A DNA stretch of 64,000 bases from Poecilobothrus nobilitatus (Eukaryota > Arthropoda > Insecta > Diptera > Dolichopodidae), in the NCBI GenBank assembly GCA_947095535.1, contig OX352772.1:55075445-55139444 (forward strand), given 5' to 3'. Under the pieces are notes generated by a model, which worked only from the letters and a program-made list of their open reading frames with translations, was not told the DNA's origin and ran no database searches. Shown here piece by piece: positions 36,990 to 48,610 of the stretch (position 1 is the stretch's first letter; each line of letters begins with the position of its first letter). A program made the position numbers and the translations under genes.

Positions 36990-37487
36990 ACCAAAATAAT
37001 GTAACTGAGTTGAAAAAGATCCAATTGTATACACTATCTGTCTAGACCTGAAGTTAGACAATAAGTAATTGATATTATTACAGGTCATTTTCTGATCGGA
37101 AAACTTTTAGCATATCTGTGTGATTGTGTATATACATATGCATATATATATATATATATATCCATATATACATATTCAAAGGTAGATTTTTTTCGAGAAA
37201 ATGACATCGTTGATAGCGTTGAGCACTTTATCTGCACCTGTTCTGGTCTATTTAAAAATGCAATAATATCGTCGTAATTTTTCTTTCCGGATTTTCCAGA
37301 AGAGTTCTCGAGCATGGGCTTAAGAAGTTTTCAAAATTTCTTCTTTCAGAGCAGTATTATCGGGGCAAAAATCATAAAGATAATTCAGAAATAACTTTTT
37401 ATAAGATTCCCCCATCATTCAAGGATTTTAGATCTATAATATAAATTTCGTGATTGCTGATGCGTCAGTGAAACTTTTGTTTTATAA
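36990..37487 (+). mobile_element. Non-LTR retrotransposon 3' fragment, copy 3, with poly(A) tail
   Basis: The plus strand reads LIDIITGHFLIGK (about 37065-37105), then after a TA-repeat insertion EHFICTCSGLFKNAI (about 37223-37267), FPEEFSSMGLRSFQNFF (about 37290-37345), and ends ATTGCTGATGCGTCAG..TTTATAAAAAAAAAA. GHCxxG and EHxLCxCP are hallmarks of the RNase H C-terminus of insect I/Jockey-type ORF2 proteins. The run of A at 37478-37487 marks the retrotransposed 3' end. Stops break the frame. A frame on the opposite strand (37085-37315) is its shadow. Confidence 0.75.
37140..37161. repeat. (TA)n microsatellite
   Basis: A CATATATATATATATATATCC tract interrupts the RNase H reading of the retrotransposon fragment. 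Confidence 0.8.
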
Positions 37488-40083
37488 AAAAAAAACTTTG
37501 TAAAGATTGTATAATTCGAGCTTAAATACAGCTATTGAGGCCAATATTTCATTGATAGCATAGGGCTAACTGTTAGTTCAACAGTATGCATTCTCTCCTT
37601 TTCCTATTTGAAAATGCCTTTAAATGGCTAACCTAAGGTACGTTTTGTTCATGTGACTCTTACTGATGTTGTTTTCTGATTTTGTAGTCAATAATACTCA
37701 TTGGTAAGGAGGCTTTCCATGCATATAAATACGCCATACTGGTTATTATTTGTACATTTTACATATTGCGGTGTCTTATATTAACCAAGATTTTTGCTTT
37801 TAGTTTTTTTTCCCTTTAATTCTTCAGAGAATGTTAAATAATAAACGCATATTTAAAATTAAAGAATAATTTTTTGACCCAACATATTTTAAATTTTTCC
37901 TTTAAATTTTTTTTTTTTTTATGTTAAAAAATGTAACATTCATATTTTATATACCATATATATATTACATATACCATATTACATACATATTATATATACG
38001 ACCAGTATGTTATTGATAAAAATATATATTGTTATAGTTATAAGTAAATATTGTGCCAAAAAAGGATTTAAATATAATAATTAATTTCCTCTATTAAAAA
38101 AATATTTAAGTATCCTGGGGCACGTTAATGAACTTTCAAAGGTATCCTAGAAAAACATATTTTTCTAATAACTTGGGTTTATATAATATGTAAAAATTTT
38201 TATTTTTTACTTTTTCAGTATCCACATATAATATACATAATGGGTTATTCTCTGATTATTATAAAAATTTTAACAAGTATTTATTTTAAATAAGTATAAT
38301 ATTATTCAGAATCCTTTGAGTTTTTTACTAGACTTACTATTAATGTCAATTATTATCAGTTAAGTAACCATTTTTTTACGCAAAATATTTATTTATTTTT
38401 ATATTTGATATTATATTTTCACTCTTCAATATTTTAATGTACTTCGAAATTGTTAACCTTAAGAGGAAGAAAACTTGCTATTCAAATTTTGATTAAGGTC
38501 TAGCGAGGATTGGATAATCGGGAAAATAAATAATTTTCCTTACAGAAGCAGTAATAATAGTTTATATGAAATATTCATGAAATTTTTTTTAAAAAGCACA
38601 TACTTGCGTATAGTTTTGCAGCCCACTGTTGTTATAATTACAATTAAACTTGTTTTCTGTTTAAACTTTTATATGAAACGCTAGAATTCCATATAATTTT
38701 GATAGTTTTGATTGCTTAAAAATACCTCAAGGAAGGAAATAAATTTTCCCTGTGGAATAATAATCATCGTTTTTTTTTTTATAAAGAAAAACATTTTAGA
38801 AAGTATTTTTTTAATTGCTAAGATAGAATTTTTGGGATGAACGATTTTAATATCTTCAGAGTTGATTAAAATTAATTTTTTCCTCGAAGTCCTTAGTATT
38901 TCCTAAGTATACTTTTGGTATATTTACTGAGTATACTTTTGGTATTTTTAGTATTTTTACTTATCTAGGAATAACCTAATTTTTTTATTTTTATAAAATC
39001 TGAATATATCCTTTATTATTTATTCCTCGCCTTAAGCGAATTTTTTTTTTTTATATTTGTCTATACTCGTAAAACAGTAGTCAATGTAACGTATAATATG
39101 AATTATATCAAGTAACCAATTTATGAAAGATTAATATAAACTTAAAGAATAGAACAAAAAATCATTTTAATATAAGCAAATATTTTATATTGTATTTTTA
39201 TTTCAATAAAAAACAAGTAGAGTTTCTAATATTTAAAAGATATCTAATAAAAAAAAAAAATATGAAATCTATCTTTTCTTTACAAGCATCTGTCTATTTT
39301 GCATATATAGAAAATATTATGTTTAGTATAATTTTATAGTGTAATAAAAAAAAAATTCTCAAAGGAATTGCATTTTATATATAGTCATTAAAAATATTAA
39401 TATTTAAATATTTCTATATAAAATAAGATTATGATTATGTATATATATATATTTATTTTCTTTTCGTTGTAAAAAAAATTGTTATGTAATTGGAAGCGTT
39501 ATATATAGGTACTCATTTCGCATAATCTGGTTTTTTTTTTAGAAAATTTAAGAAAATTTGTAATATTAGATATTGTATTTTTGTTGGTGCATTCAGTAAC
39601 GCTCTGCAGTTGTATTTCAATAAGATTCAAAAGAGAGTTATTTCAATCATTAATGATACTAATATAACAAAGATTTAACATAATTGTCATCATCGGCGAA
39701 ATGGCTGAAGATAGTTCTTATCTTTTCTATATAAATATCTGAAATATTTTAGGAAACTCTTCTCATGAAAAAAATAGTATTATGATAAAAATTTAAACCA
39801 TTCGACGTAAAAGTAATTCGTCAGGTTACTGTCATTCATATACAATAGAACCTGTTCGAAGAAAAACCCTAATTTTAAGAAGTAAATGTATCTTTGAAAT
39901 ATAGGAAATTTTTCAGAAAACGCACCTTGGAATTGTGAAATATATTACTAACAGCAGAGGTCATTACATGATTGAACTGCAATCAATTAACCCGTTTCAG
40001 CATGTAGATCTGTCAAAATATTTGTTAGGAACGATTTGGAGCCCATTCTATTTAGCTTTTTCAAAAAATGTCCATATAGAATT
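37488..40083. other. Non-coding stretch upstream of the found synaptotagmin exons
   Basis: I looked on the minus strand for an exon with a phase-0 donor that could continue C2A and found none. The sequence is A/T-rich with homopolymers and no clear transposon ends. Confidence 0.5.
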
Positions 40084-40155
40084 TTTTGTTTTTCGTGCAT
40101 TTCCCTGTCACATAAATGTAACAAGAAAATTACACAGCTTTTTCTTTTCAAAAAT
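40084..40155 (-). mobile_element. tRNA-derived SINE, family 1, 3' fragment
   Basis: GTGCATTTCCCTGTCACATA, AATGTAACAAGAAAATTACA and CAGCTTTTTCTTTTC are the reverse complement of the SINE-1 tail (ATGTGACAGAGAAATGCAT). Only the last ~65 bases remain. Several overlapping short frames across 39935-40305 arise from this region and are not genes. Confidence 0.65.
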
Positions 40156-41629
40156 CTTATAAATAGTAAATGTGTACATATTATACCAGTAAATGTGCCA
40201 TACAAGGATATTTTCATGAATACATACGATGAAGCTTGATACTGAAACTTTGAAAACATCTATACATATTTCATAATAAAGTACACCATTAATTTTCCTT
40301 TTCAAAATAACAAAACAAAATATTTTCTAAGAATTTTCAAATATCCCTGTCCTTGTGGTCTAATATAATCAATACAAATTACAATATTACGGAATCCATT
40401 TAAGTTTTTAAATATTGGAATTTTAAGTTTAAAGTTTGGCATTATCAATTAAATATGTTGGAGAGCTTGCAGAAGATTGAAGCTTGTTTGCATTTTTGAT
40501 TCAATTATGTACAGAGCAAGTTATGTTTCGCATAAGATCCCATCCCGAGATTTTTCATAATCTCGTTTTTAAATTAATTCTTTTCTTAAAATTTTCCTTT
40601 TGAAGATTTCTTTTGTTGTTTTGTTTTATTTTGTTTTTTGAATTAAATTTTGGATGGGCCAAATAAAAAATAAAGTAAAAAAATGAGATTCTAATATTGT
40701 ATTGTATAACTTGTATCGTAATTTGAATATAAAAAATCCGGAATGCATTGCATTGCAATTTTAACAAAAAGGATATAGAAAAAGTATGATACCATTTAAT
40801 TCTTGTTTTTTTTTTTTTGAATTTTTCATTTAAATTCTGATGCAACGTTATTTTTATTTAAAGATAAAAAGATGTTTTTATGTCATTTTGTTTCAATTTT
40901 ATGTCAAGAGATGTTGCTATTTTCCTGTTTTAAAAGAGACTATAGAAAAAACAAACAACAAACAAAAAAGATTAACAATAATTTTCCTTTTCTTTCTTGG
41001 GAAATAAAAGCGAAAAAAAAAGTCCTTGCTATAGGCAAAAATAAAATTTTTTTTTTTAAAGGTCATATTAAGTTTTTATTGTTTGGTATTCATAAAATGG
41101 AATGGTGTACCAAACCAAATATTTTTGTTTGTATTATATAGGGTTTTTTATCAGAATTTGAGTGAAAATAAAACTTTAAAATTCAAAGAAGAACATTTTT
41201 TGATATTGACCTCCACTCCTTTTTTTTTTTGTTTGGCTGTGACAGTGAAATAAAATAAAAATAATTTCATTATATTTTTTCCTTTTAAGTAGATAGATTA
41301 TTTTACCTAACAATCGTAATGGTATATAGACACTTTAAATTTATAAAATGTATTAGAATAATAAATTAATGTTTTTATAAAAATGTTAAAGGATCGGAGC
41401 TTTTAAGTTTAAAATAACACAATGATTTTAAAATATTTGAAAATTTGGGAAAATTGAAAAACTTGTTTTTATTTCTATGATAATTTTGATTAGGACTTGA
41501 ATATTAGTTAAATGTTGTCTAATCCTTCTGTCTGTTTTCAAGTGATTTTAAATGAACATTTATCGCATCGCACTGGCTTGTAATTACAGCTAAAGTTTTA
41601 AAAATTTAATTTTATTAACTAACCTGGTA
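40156..41629. other. Non-coding, no gene seen
   Basis: Frames at 40555-40845 (minus) and 40872-41141 (plus) are Lys/Phe/Ile-rich, as expected from A/T-rich sequence. They lack splice context or domain motifs and were not called. Confidence 0.5.
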
Positions 41630-41850
41630 TTATTGGGGATCAGGGCTGAAAACAATGGCTCAAATTTGTATGCGGTGCCGCAGAATTCTGGAAACCGTGT
41701 TTGTTTATATAATTTTTTTTTTTTTTTTTTTTTACAAGGGTTGGTGGAAAACTCGAAAGTCACCAAAAGGAACTGCACGTGCTTCCTCAAGGTAGTGTTG
41801 GACTTTAACCAACCAAAACCACCCCCCTTTTAAAACCAAACTTTAGGATG
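41630..41850 (+). pseudogene. Reverse-transcriptase relic with poly-T insertion
   Basis: After a GC-richer block (GGGCTGAAAACAATGGCTCA, GCGGTGCCGCAGAATTCTGG) and a 21-base T run, GTGCTTCCTCAAGGTAGTGT reads LPQGSV, the core of the PQGSVLGP motif of non-LTR reverse transcriptases. The frame breaks directly after it. The last ~100 bases match the relic at 33770-33860. The frame on the opposite strand at 41590-41790 is a shadow. Confidence 0.4.
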
Positions 41851-42069
41851 TATTTAAAAGAGAAGTATTTAAAAACGGCTGCAGTTTTATAATTTAATAA
41901 TAACTTTGAAGTTGCTTAGTTAAATGTCTTGTTCAAATTATATTTTTATTCATTTTTTTGAATCATCATCCTTCTTATTCACACTGCAGTATTAGTTAAA
42001 ATCCCTTCAATAATCCAGGTGCTTTTTTTTCTTTTTCTTTAACTTTTATATTGCTTTTTAAATTTTAAT

Positions 42070-42420
42070 CGAAAGCTGTTTTTAATATAAATTTTATATT
42101 ATTATCAGAGCGAAGTGTCAGTTCGCTTGGAGATTAGGTCTCACCAATATTGAGTTATAATTCCTAAATTTAGTTTGTGGATTATGTCTTACTAGCGATG
42201 CGACATAACGTAACTAAAAAATTAGAAACTAATAACTCACCAAAAATTGGTATTATTTTCAATTAATGTCTAAAATAGTTTGAGGATTTTGTCTGGATGC
42301 AAGTGAGATATAGTTTATAATCTCATGATACATAGTTCTAAAACTATATTTGGAAATTACGGACTGGAGAATATGTGATCTCGTCACATTTTAAGGTTGA
42401 AGTCTTCCATTTCTCTTTAC
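42070..42420. repeat. Degenerate internal duplication
   Basis: Two ~130 bp segments (about 42130-42225 and 42280-42375) share the order GGAGATT or GAGGATT, GTCTCACC or GTCTGGATG, ATTCCTAAATTTAGTTTG or GTTCTAAAACTATATTTGG, then GGATTATG or AAATTACGG. No coding sequence was seen. It is probably an old tandemly built repeat. Confidence 0.3.
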
Positions 42421-42604
42421 AGTTTGAAAAATCTAATATTTATTGTGCATAATATCTTAACTATATCATAACTATATTTACAAATTAGCATTGACACGGA
42501 TTTAAAAAAAAAAGTACATATCGTAAATTAAAAAATATTCCATTGTAAGTTTTGGGTATGGAGTATATAAGTAGATATATTGAATAAAATAAATTTATAA
42601 AAAT

Positions 42605-42700
42605 ATAAAAAGTGAAAAAAAGAACAGACGGACGAACAGACAGAAGAACAAACGGATGGACAGTCGGAAGGACAGAGAGACGGATAGAGCGAAACTAATA
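42605..42700 (+). repeat. GACR-type tetranucleotide array
   Basis: Degenerate units such as GAACAGACGGACGAACAGAC, GGATGGACAGTCGGAAGGAC and GAGACGGATAGAG are followed by CGAAACTAATAGGCACATC. The same array-plus-CGAAACTAATA order occurs at about 54776-54805, beside the second TACCCGTA element. It therefore appears to belong to that repeat family rather than being a stand-alone microsatellite. Confidence 0.6.
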
Positions 42701-42778
42701 GGCACATCTTTTAAAATTTGTTTGAAAATGTGTTAAAACGAGCTGTAATGTTAATTTTAGTTATCTATTATTTCATTT

Positions 42779-42963
42779 GGGGCCTCGGTGGCCTAGTGGG
42801 TAAGAGCGTATAAAATACGCTGTAAACACCGAAGGATTGTGGGTTCAAATCCCACACCGTCGTAAGAGTTACTCCTCCTTAAGACATTTACAGCCACGTC
42901 TAAACAGGAAAGGCTGTGTAATTTCAACATTTATGTGACAGAGAAATGCATAAAAAAAAAAAA
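42779..42963 (+). mobile_element. tRNA-derived SINE, family 1, intact copy with 12 bp target duplication
   Basis: The head is GGGGCCTCGGTGGCCTAGTG GGTAAGAGCG with a good A box (TGGCCTAGTGG) at 42789-42799. The B box GGGTTCAAATCCCACACC is at 42841-42858. The body continues CTCCTCCTTAAGACATTTAC, AGCCACGTC, AAAGGCTGTGTAA and ATGTGACAGAGAAATGCATA, ending in a ~14-base A run. Flanking ATTATTTCATTT is perfect at 42767-42778 and 42964-42975. An internal polymerase III promoter is inferred. No tRNA cloverleaf closes properly at the acceptor stem, so this is a SINE rather than a tRNA gene. The perfect duplication suggests recent insertion. Confidence 0.88.
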
Positions 42964-42975
42964 ATTATTTCATTT

Positions 42976-43571
42976 ATGTTATCTATACATCCAAAATAAT
43001 TTCTTTAAATTTTAACTATAGTCGTTTTCATAATATAGTTTTCTATAGAAATTTATAAAATTTATTTAGTAGTTTAAATTAGTTACATACATATATTTTT
43101 TTTCTACATAATTTGTTATAAATTTGTGTATACCAATGTAGATACATATTTTTTAATTATGACAAATTTAAATGAATAAAACATTTAATATGTTTTAGGG
43201 TTTTTACAGATTTCTCACATATTACCTACCATAATTTCTCACCTAGTTAATAAATTTTCTCAAATCTTAAAAATTAGTAACAATTAAACAAAGATAATAA
43301 AGAAAAAAAAAACCCTGTATATTTTAATTTTGATTACTAATACGTTAAATTTTAGAATTCTGATTTCATCTTAAAGCAATCATATTCTTAAATACTCTTT
43401 AAATTTTATCATCGCATCTGTATACAATTTATAGTATGCCGTTAACATTAAAATTCTAAACTATTAAATATATGTACCATGTTTTAGCCAGTTTACCAAT
43501 TTAAATTTTTTTTTATTCTTTTTAAAATTAATTTCAGCTGATTCATAATTATACAAATTTGATTAAATTTT
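42976..43571. other. Non-coding, no gene seen
   Basis: A/T-rich sequence without recognised repeats or exons. Confidence 0.5.
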
Positions 43572-44571
43572 GTTAGGAGGAAAGGCAGCGAGAAATAAAG
43601 CCTAAAGCAATAAGACCTAATAGGCCTTATTTAATATATTATTATTATATTATTCCAATTACAAATTTGTAGCCGACTGTAAAATACGAATATTTTTAAC
43701 AGGTTTCAAACAATTTTCTATATTCTGATCAGCCCTGTGACCTTCGCGTCCTCTCTTTCGAGCCACTCTTCGTCTCTCACTTTTCCGATGCCTTCACAAC
43801 TCCCTTCAGACTTCCCTTGAAGGAATTAGAACTGCTGCCTCTGCTACCGTGCCCGCACACAACAACGGCGCGGGCTAACCAACGCGGGGGTAGCAGGCCT
43901 TATTCCTTCAAAACAATTTTTTTTTGTTTTTCATAAAAATGTCTAAGTTTTCACAAAATTTATTATTATATTTCACAAAGAACAGTCAAAATTTAATACT
44001 TTTGCATGGAAAGCTGAAACATAATTTTTTTCCCCCATGATTTCAAATTCTTTGTAATTAGGAGAAATTTTAGTGTTGGCTTCAAAATCAGAATTATTAG
44101 CTTTTTCCAAATTATTTTTAAATATTCTAGAAAAAGCTGTAATGCTGATTTTGTAACCAACTATAAAATACCTTCTGTTTTAGAGTCCCGCATACTTACA
44201 TATATTCATATTTCGAAAAAAGAGGCAATCCAGATTTTTGAACCAACTCTAATAACTGAACTAAGTTCGACAAAATTATTACATTAAAAAGTGAAATAAG
44301 TTTGAATGTTGAATTTAAACAAAATTTTTTAATTTTTAACTTGTCGAACTTATTTCATTATGAAGAAACACTGACTGACGAACTTAAGGAGTGAAATGTG
44401 CCAAAAAAAACAGAAAACATTTTATTACTTAAATAAACTGAAATATGGGAATTACATTATGAAAGAAAAATATTTGGCGATTTAGGCTTTATTTCTCATT
44501 CCAAAGAGATATAAGGCCTATAATTGGGTTTTATTGCTCTAGACCTTATTTCCCCCCGCCGGAGGAACACC
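43572..44571. mobile_element. Foldback-like repeat locus IV
   Basis: The left arm GAGAAATAAAGCCTAAAGCA, ATAAGACCTAATAGGCCTTA is mirrored on the right by TAAGGCCTATAATTGGGTTT, TATTGCTCTAGACCTTATTT ending near 44560, giving ~55 bp arms. Inside are core pieces in both orientations (AATTAGGAGAAATTTTAGTG at 44058; TTTTGTAACCAACTATAAAA at 44151) and a GAAATAAGTTTGA / TCGAACTTATTTC pair around 44320. AAATTTTGTT occurs just outside both ends (43565-43574 and 44584-44593), a possible target duplication offset on the right. No transposase frame was found. Confidence 0.6.
43725..43915. other. GC-rich island inside locus IV
   Basis: About 190 bases with GC content far above the surroundings (CGCGTCCTCTCTTTCGAGCC, ACGGCGCGGGCTAACC, AACGCGGGGGTAGCAGG). 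AAGGAATTAG..CTGCTACC at 43839-43868 pairs with GGGTAGCAGGCCTTATTCC at 43890-43908 around CCCGCAC / GCGCGGG, so it can form a hairpin. The minus strand has a short frame (GHGSRGSSSNSFKGSLKGV) that stops soon; no gene is claimed. It may be a transposon fragment of different base composition. Confidence 0.5.
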
Positions 44572-44626
44572 TAATTTTTAATGAAATTTTGTTGTGTCAA
44601 GTTTCGTAATAAATCAAAGCAAATGA

Positions 44627-44690
44627 TTCAGGTTTCTAAACATAATATTGCTCATTATTTCAGGTTTCTAAACATAATATTGCTCATTTA
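44627..44690 (+). repeat. 32-base tandem duplication
   Basis: TTCAGGTTTCTAAACATAAT ATTGCTCATT occurs twice back to back, separated by AT. The identity is perfect over about 30 bases, so it is recent. Confidence 0.85.
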
Positions 44691-45305
44691 ATAAAAACTT
44701 GTATCACGTTTTCATTACTCCGCATATACCGATACATAATATTATGTACACATACATAAGATTATATTCACAACAATTTACATATACTTGTTGAATTGAA
44801 AGCTTTCAAAGCTCAGACAAAATAATGATTTTTGAAAAACTCTTATAGGTACGTTAAAATTAAAAAAATAAAGTGATGAAATAAAAAAACAAATATTTAA
44901 AATTAATTTAATTATTATATTATTTTCATTATTTTTTTTTTTACTTTATTATTCTAATTAAAATTAAAGTTAAATTTAATTAAAATATGTAACAAGAAAA
45001 AATTTATGTATACACAAAACTTAATACCATAATATGTAGAGATACATTAAAATTTTGTATCGCATCATAAATTTAATTTAAATTAAATGTTTCTAGACAA
45101 TTAAGTTGCTAAGAAAATAATTTAAGTATTGGTTAAATTTATATGTACAATAATTGGTTTTAAAATTGGTCAATAATAATATTTTAAATAAGGAATGACT
45201 AATCATCGGGTTTAAAATATTGATCTGAAAATTGAAAGTGCTTTTTTTTTGTATTAAATTTTTTTTTTTTTTTTTTTGTTTTTTATTTTTCGTTTAAAGT
45301 TGTGA

Positions 45306-45311
45306 TCAGTT
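45306..45311 (+). promoter_or_regulatory. Possible initiator (TCAGTT) for the first start exon
   Basis: TCAGTT matches the arthropod initiator consensus TCAKTY and is followed about 25 bases later by AGTTGTGAACG, a loose downstream-element match. It lies 327 bases before the ATG at 45633, in a locally GC-richer 5' region (GATCCGGCGTTTGTC). There is no TATA box at the right distance. A chance match is possible. Confidence 0.25.
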
Positions 45312-45632
45312 GTGATCCGGCGTTTGTCTGAAAGTTGTGAACGTTTAAGAAATTTTAAATACTTCAGAGTTAGAGTTATTTGAAATGTGTTTATCAATAA
45401 ACGTTTATTATTATTATGAATTAAAATTAAACTCTCGTAATTTAGAATAATTTATTATTTTTGGTAATTTGTTGCCAAAAATACCAATAATTAAGAGTAA
45501 AAGGTCTTATAATACATACCTAGATAATACATTATACATATTATATATTTTATACATTATATTATATTGAATTTAGTTATAAATTTTAGCTGTTAAATAA
45601 TATTGAAACTTAAATAATTTAATTAATTAATA

Positions 45633-45662
45633 ATGGAATTAAAAATGGATGATAATACAGAG
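45633..45662 (+). CDS. Candidate alternative first coding exon A (phase-0 donor)
   Basis: ATG at 45633 opens ten codons, MELKMDDNTE, that end exactly at a consensus donor GAG|GTAAGTGA (45663). The preceding ~330 bases are less A/T-rich than the surroundings and hold an initiator-like TCAGTT, as expected for a promoter and 5' UTR. The ending ACA GAG|GT in phase 0 is shared with the exon at 51115-51165, which suggests that both splice to the same downstream exon. That exon is not recognised within the window. Ten codons are too few to name a family. The main alternative is a chance ATG near a chance donor; the shared ending argues against that. Confidence 0.5.
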
Positions 45663-46209
45663 GTAAGTGATATAATAATTTTCTAATAGGTATTTATTAT
45701 ATTGATTGGTCTAAAGAATTATTTGATTTTATTTACATAATATGTATGAATGTATGTATATAGTTACCTATCTATATGTATAATTAATTTTTTAGTAGGT
45801 TTCAATTAAATTTTATTGTTTTAAAATAGATTTTTATTTTGTAATATATTAGGTGTGATTAAAATAGGGTAGTTATAACAACTAACATTAATGAAAACAA
45901 ACAATATGTATAATACTATAAAATCGATAGACAAAGTTTCATCTGATTTTGTATTTAAACAAATTTTGTACATTTTTTACTTTTATAAAAAAAAATTTTA
46001 TTTTGAAGAGATGATATTTAATTCTTAGAAAATATTCTGAACTAATTAATTAAAAATATTTGAACTTTAATGTTTTTAATTTATCTGAAATTCTGCTGAC
46101 TAATCTATTAAAAGCTTGTATCTTAATTAATAATGAATGAATTAATCAAAAATAAAATAATATGACCATTCATTTTTGGAAAATTTCGGTTTTTTTATAT
46201 TTAAAAAAT

Positions 46210-47010
46210 GAATTAAATGTATGTAGTTTCGTCAGCAGCATATGAAATAACTCCGTTACCCAAAAATGATATAATTCCTCAAATATTTTTCTTACTTGTG
46301 ATACGGAGTTATTTCATCATTTTGTGGGGATTTCTATTTTGCGGATTTATTTCATTTATCTTTTTTTCATATTTTTATTTTATTTTATCAAAATTAGCTT
46401 AATAATATGTATATATGCGATATTCGTATACTCCACATTTTGTAACCAACTCTAAAATCTCTCCTAAATATTTTTTTTCCTACATATTTCAATGTGGAAG
46501 TTTTTAAAATAGAGGAGGCTACCGACTCCAAACCACCCGCTGAACAAAATATTGAAAGACCCATTTTATAATCAACTCTAATATAAGTTTATAATTGATA
46601 TGTATGCGAAATTCTACATTAGAAGGGATTTTAGAGTTAGAAAAAAAATTAGGAATTTTCCTTCATACAAAATATTTAAGAATATGCATATGCAGAATCT
46701 GAATTAAGGGGGATTTTAGAGTTAAAATTTTTTATATATTTTTATGTATTTCGTTATCATTAAATATATGAATCATATTTTTGCATATATATTATCTATT
46801 CGTTCTATCTATAAATTTAATTTCATATTTGAGGACTTATTTCCTTCTTGAAATTAGAGACATATTTCATTTTTGATAACTCCTCAAAAATTTAAATAAA
46901 AAAAAATTATGATTTATTTCATTTTTATTTTACGGACTTATTCCGTTTTGTGCGGAATTATTTCAAAAAACTATCGGATTTATTCATTATGAAATAACTC
47001 CGCAATTTGA
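46210..47010. repeat. Foldback-like repeat locus V with satellite core
   Basis: The flanks carry TATGAAATAACTCCGTTACC and ATACGGAGTTATTTCATC (46239-46318) on the left, and GATTTATTTCATTTTTATTT, GTGCGGAATTATTTC and ATGAAATAACTCCGC (46910-47003) on the right. The central core (46438-46715) has TTTTGTAACCAACTCTAAAA in one orientation, then AGAAGGGATTTTAGAGTTAG and AAGGGGGATTTTAGAGTTAA in the other. This is the same core as loci I-IV with a different arm motif. The short frame at 46217-46402 is derived from it. Confidence 0.5.
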
Positions 47011-47929
47011 TGCAAAGTTACAAAGTTATTTTTTGATGACTTATTACATGCTGTCGTTTTGTGTTATTAGTTAACACTGATCAATTTTTTAAATGAATGA
47101 ATGAGGATTAAAAATTTTTTGAATATCAGTAATAACGAGGGAAAGACCCAAAATTACTATAGCAAATAATTAATTTTGAATTAGTCTTATAAATGTCTTT
47201 TTATAGATGTGAGTCAGAAAAAAACAACTATTTTATTATTAATAAATGTGGTTTTTTAAATCGCGTTTAATTAACAAAAGTTACTTAGCCTTATAATATA
47301 AAAATAAAAATATCTTCTATACGTAACATTGAAAACAAAAAAAAAAAATAAAAAAATAAAATTTAAAATTATTACTAAGTTAATAAACTTAAAAAACAAA
47401 TTTATTTTTTAAGAATAGTTATTTTAATTGATATTGCAAGAGCTATAGGTTTAAAATATGTATATCACTACTATAGAGTTAAACTGGTTTATAAAGAGGT
47501 AAAGTGTTTTTTGACTTAATTGAAAAAATCATATCTATAGAACAACAGAATTTCTAATTTTGTAATAATTTTAATTTGAACTTTATGTTTTAAACAATTC
47601 TTTAAGAATCTAATTATTAAGTATATAAGTAAAGTAGTTAGATACGCTAGTACATTATTTAATCATTAAATTACTTAACTGTCAACAAAATTAGTACACA
47701 AAGAAAAGAGAAAGAAATGAGATAAAAAGCAGTTTAATCTAACTTATTTAGTTATAGCTCACGGAAAGTTGTATGCAAACTACCCAGGTAGCAGATGTGT
47801 AAGTAATTTAGTTTATAGTCTTTTAATTATTCATATAAAGAGTAGATTGATTGGTCTTGATAGATTTATTAATATTGATAAATGTAAAAATTTATAAAAC
47901 GTCTGAATGTACTCTGAAAAATATAACTG

Positions 47930-48325
47930 GCTGAGCAAACGCGTCAGAATTCATTAGACTATAGGTCCGTAGTGTACCTTCAAAACGTAGGGAAATCTAT
48001 TCGACCAGTGTTGGTGTTAAGTTCCCCAAGATTTTTTACCATGATGATATCACTCTGACGAAAGAAGCTTTGAAGGCTTCTTAGATCCTTACCAGAGACT
48101 TCACCTAATCTTAGAAAAAAAACTACCGAGGTATATTCTCCTTTTACTTGACAGACTAGGACAGATGCAGAGAAAGCGCTCCACGTTCTCTATCGCTTCA
48201 ATTCCTCTGCAAAACCTACGGTTGAAATCCACTTTAGTAATATCCTAGCACGTCTACCGAAAAGACAATGGCCCGTAATAACACCTAGAAATTGTCTTAT
48301 TTCAAGTTTAGAGAAAGAGAATATG
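47930..48325 (-). mobile_element. Non-LTR retrotransposon 3' fragment, copy 4
   Basis: The minus strand reads FLGVITGHCLFGRRARILL (about 48293-48237), then frameshifted RNase H sequence, then DLRSLQSFFRQSDIIM (about 48085-48038), NLGELNTNTG and finally AATTCTGACGC near 47940. This copy preserves the GHCLFGRRAR stretch best of the four, with Arg residues as in intact elements. Stops are present. Confidence 0.75.
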
Positions 48326-48584
48326 TAACTATCATAAAAGGTCATTTCTTGCAAATTACTTTCAAAAGGTAATTTCTATATAGCTGTTATTGCTTTAATG
48401 CTAAATTTATCATTAATTTTGTATTTTTTTTCCGTATTATATCAAATTTCTTCAACAATGTGCAATTTAATTTCTTTTATTTATAAATTAAAATTGAAAA
48501 CCTGGAAGTTTTTCATCAATTCGAATTTAATGACAATCAAAAAATTATAAAGAAATTAAGTTCAAAAAATTAAGTTCAAATAAA

Positions 48585-48610
48585 AACAACAACAACAACA
48601 ACAACAACAG
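48585..48610 (+). repeat. (CAA)n microsatellite
   Basis: Eight or so uninterrupted CAA units lie in non-coding sequence. Confidence 0.85.

Noticed and set aside
37085..37315. 76-codon minus-strand frame
   Set aside because: It is the antisense of the RNase H end of non-LTR copy 3.
41590..41790. 66-codon minus-strand frame followed by a GT donor, possible upstream synaptotagmin exon
   Set aside because: No C2A or transmembrane character, and part of it overlaps a repeat shared with 33770 that reads as reverse transcriptase on the other strand.
42779..42860. Functional tRNA gene
   Set aside because: A and B boxes are present, but the acceptor stem does not close, and the sequence continues into a SINE body with A tail and target duplication.
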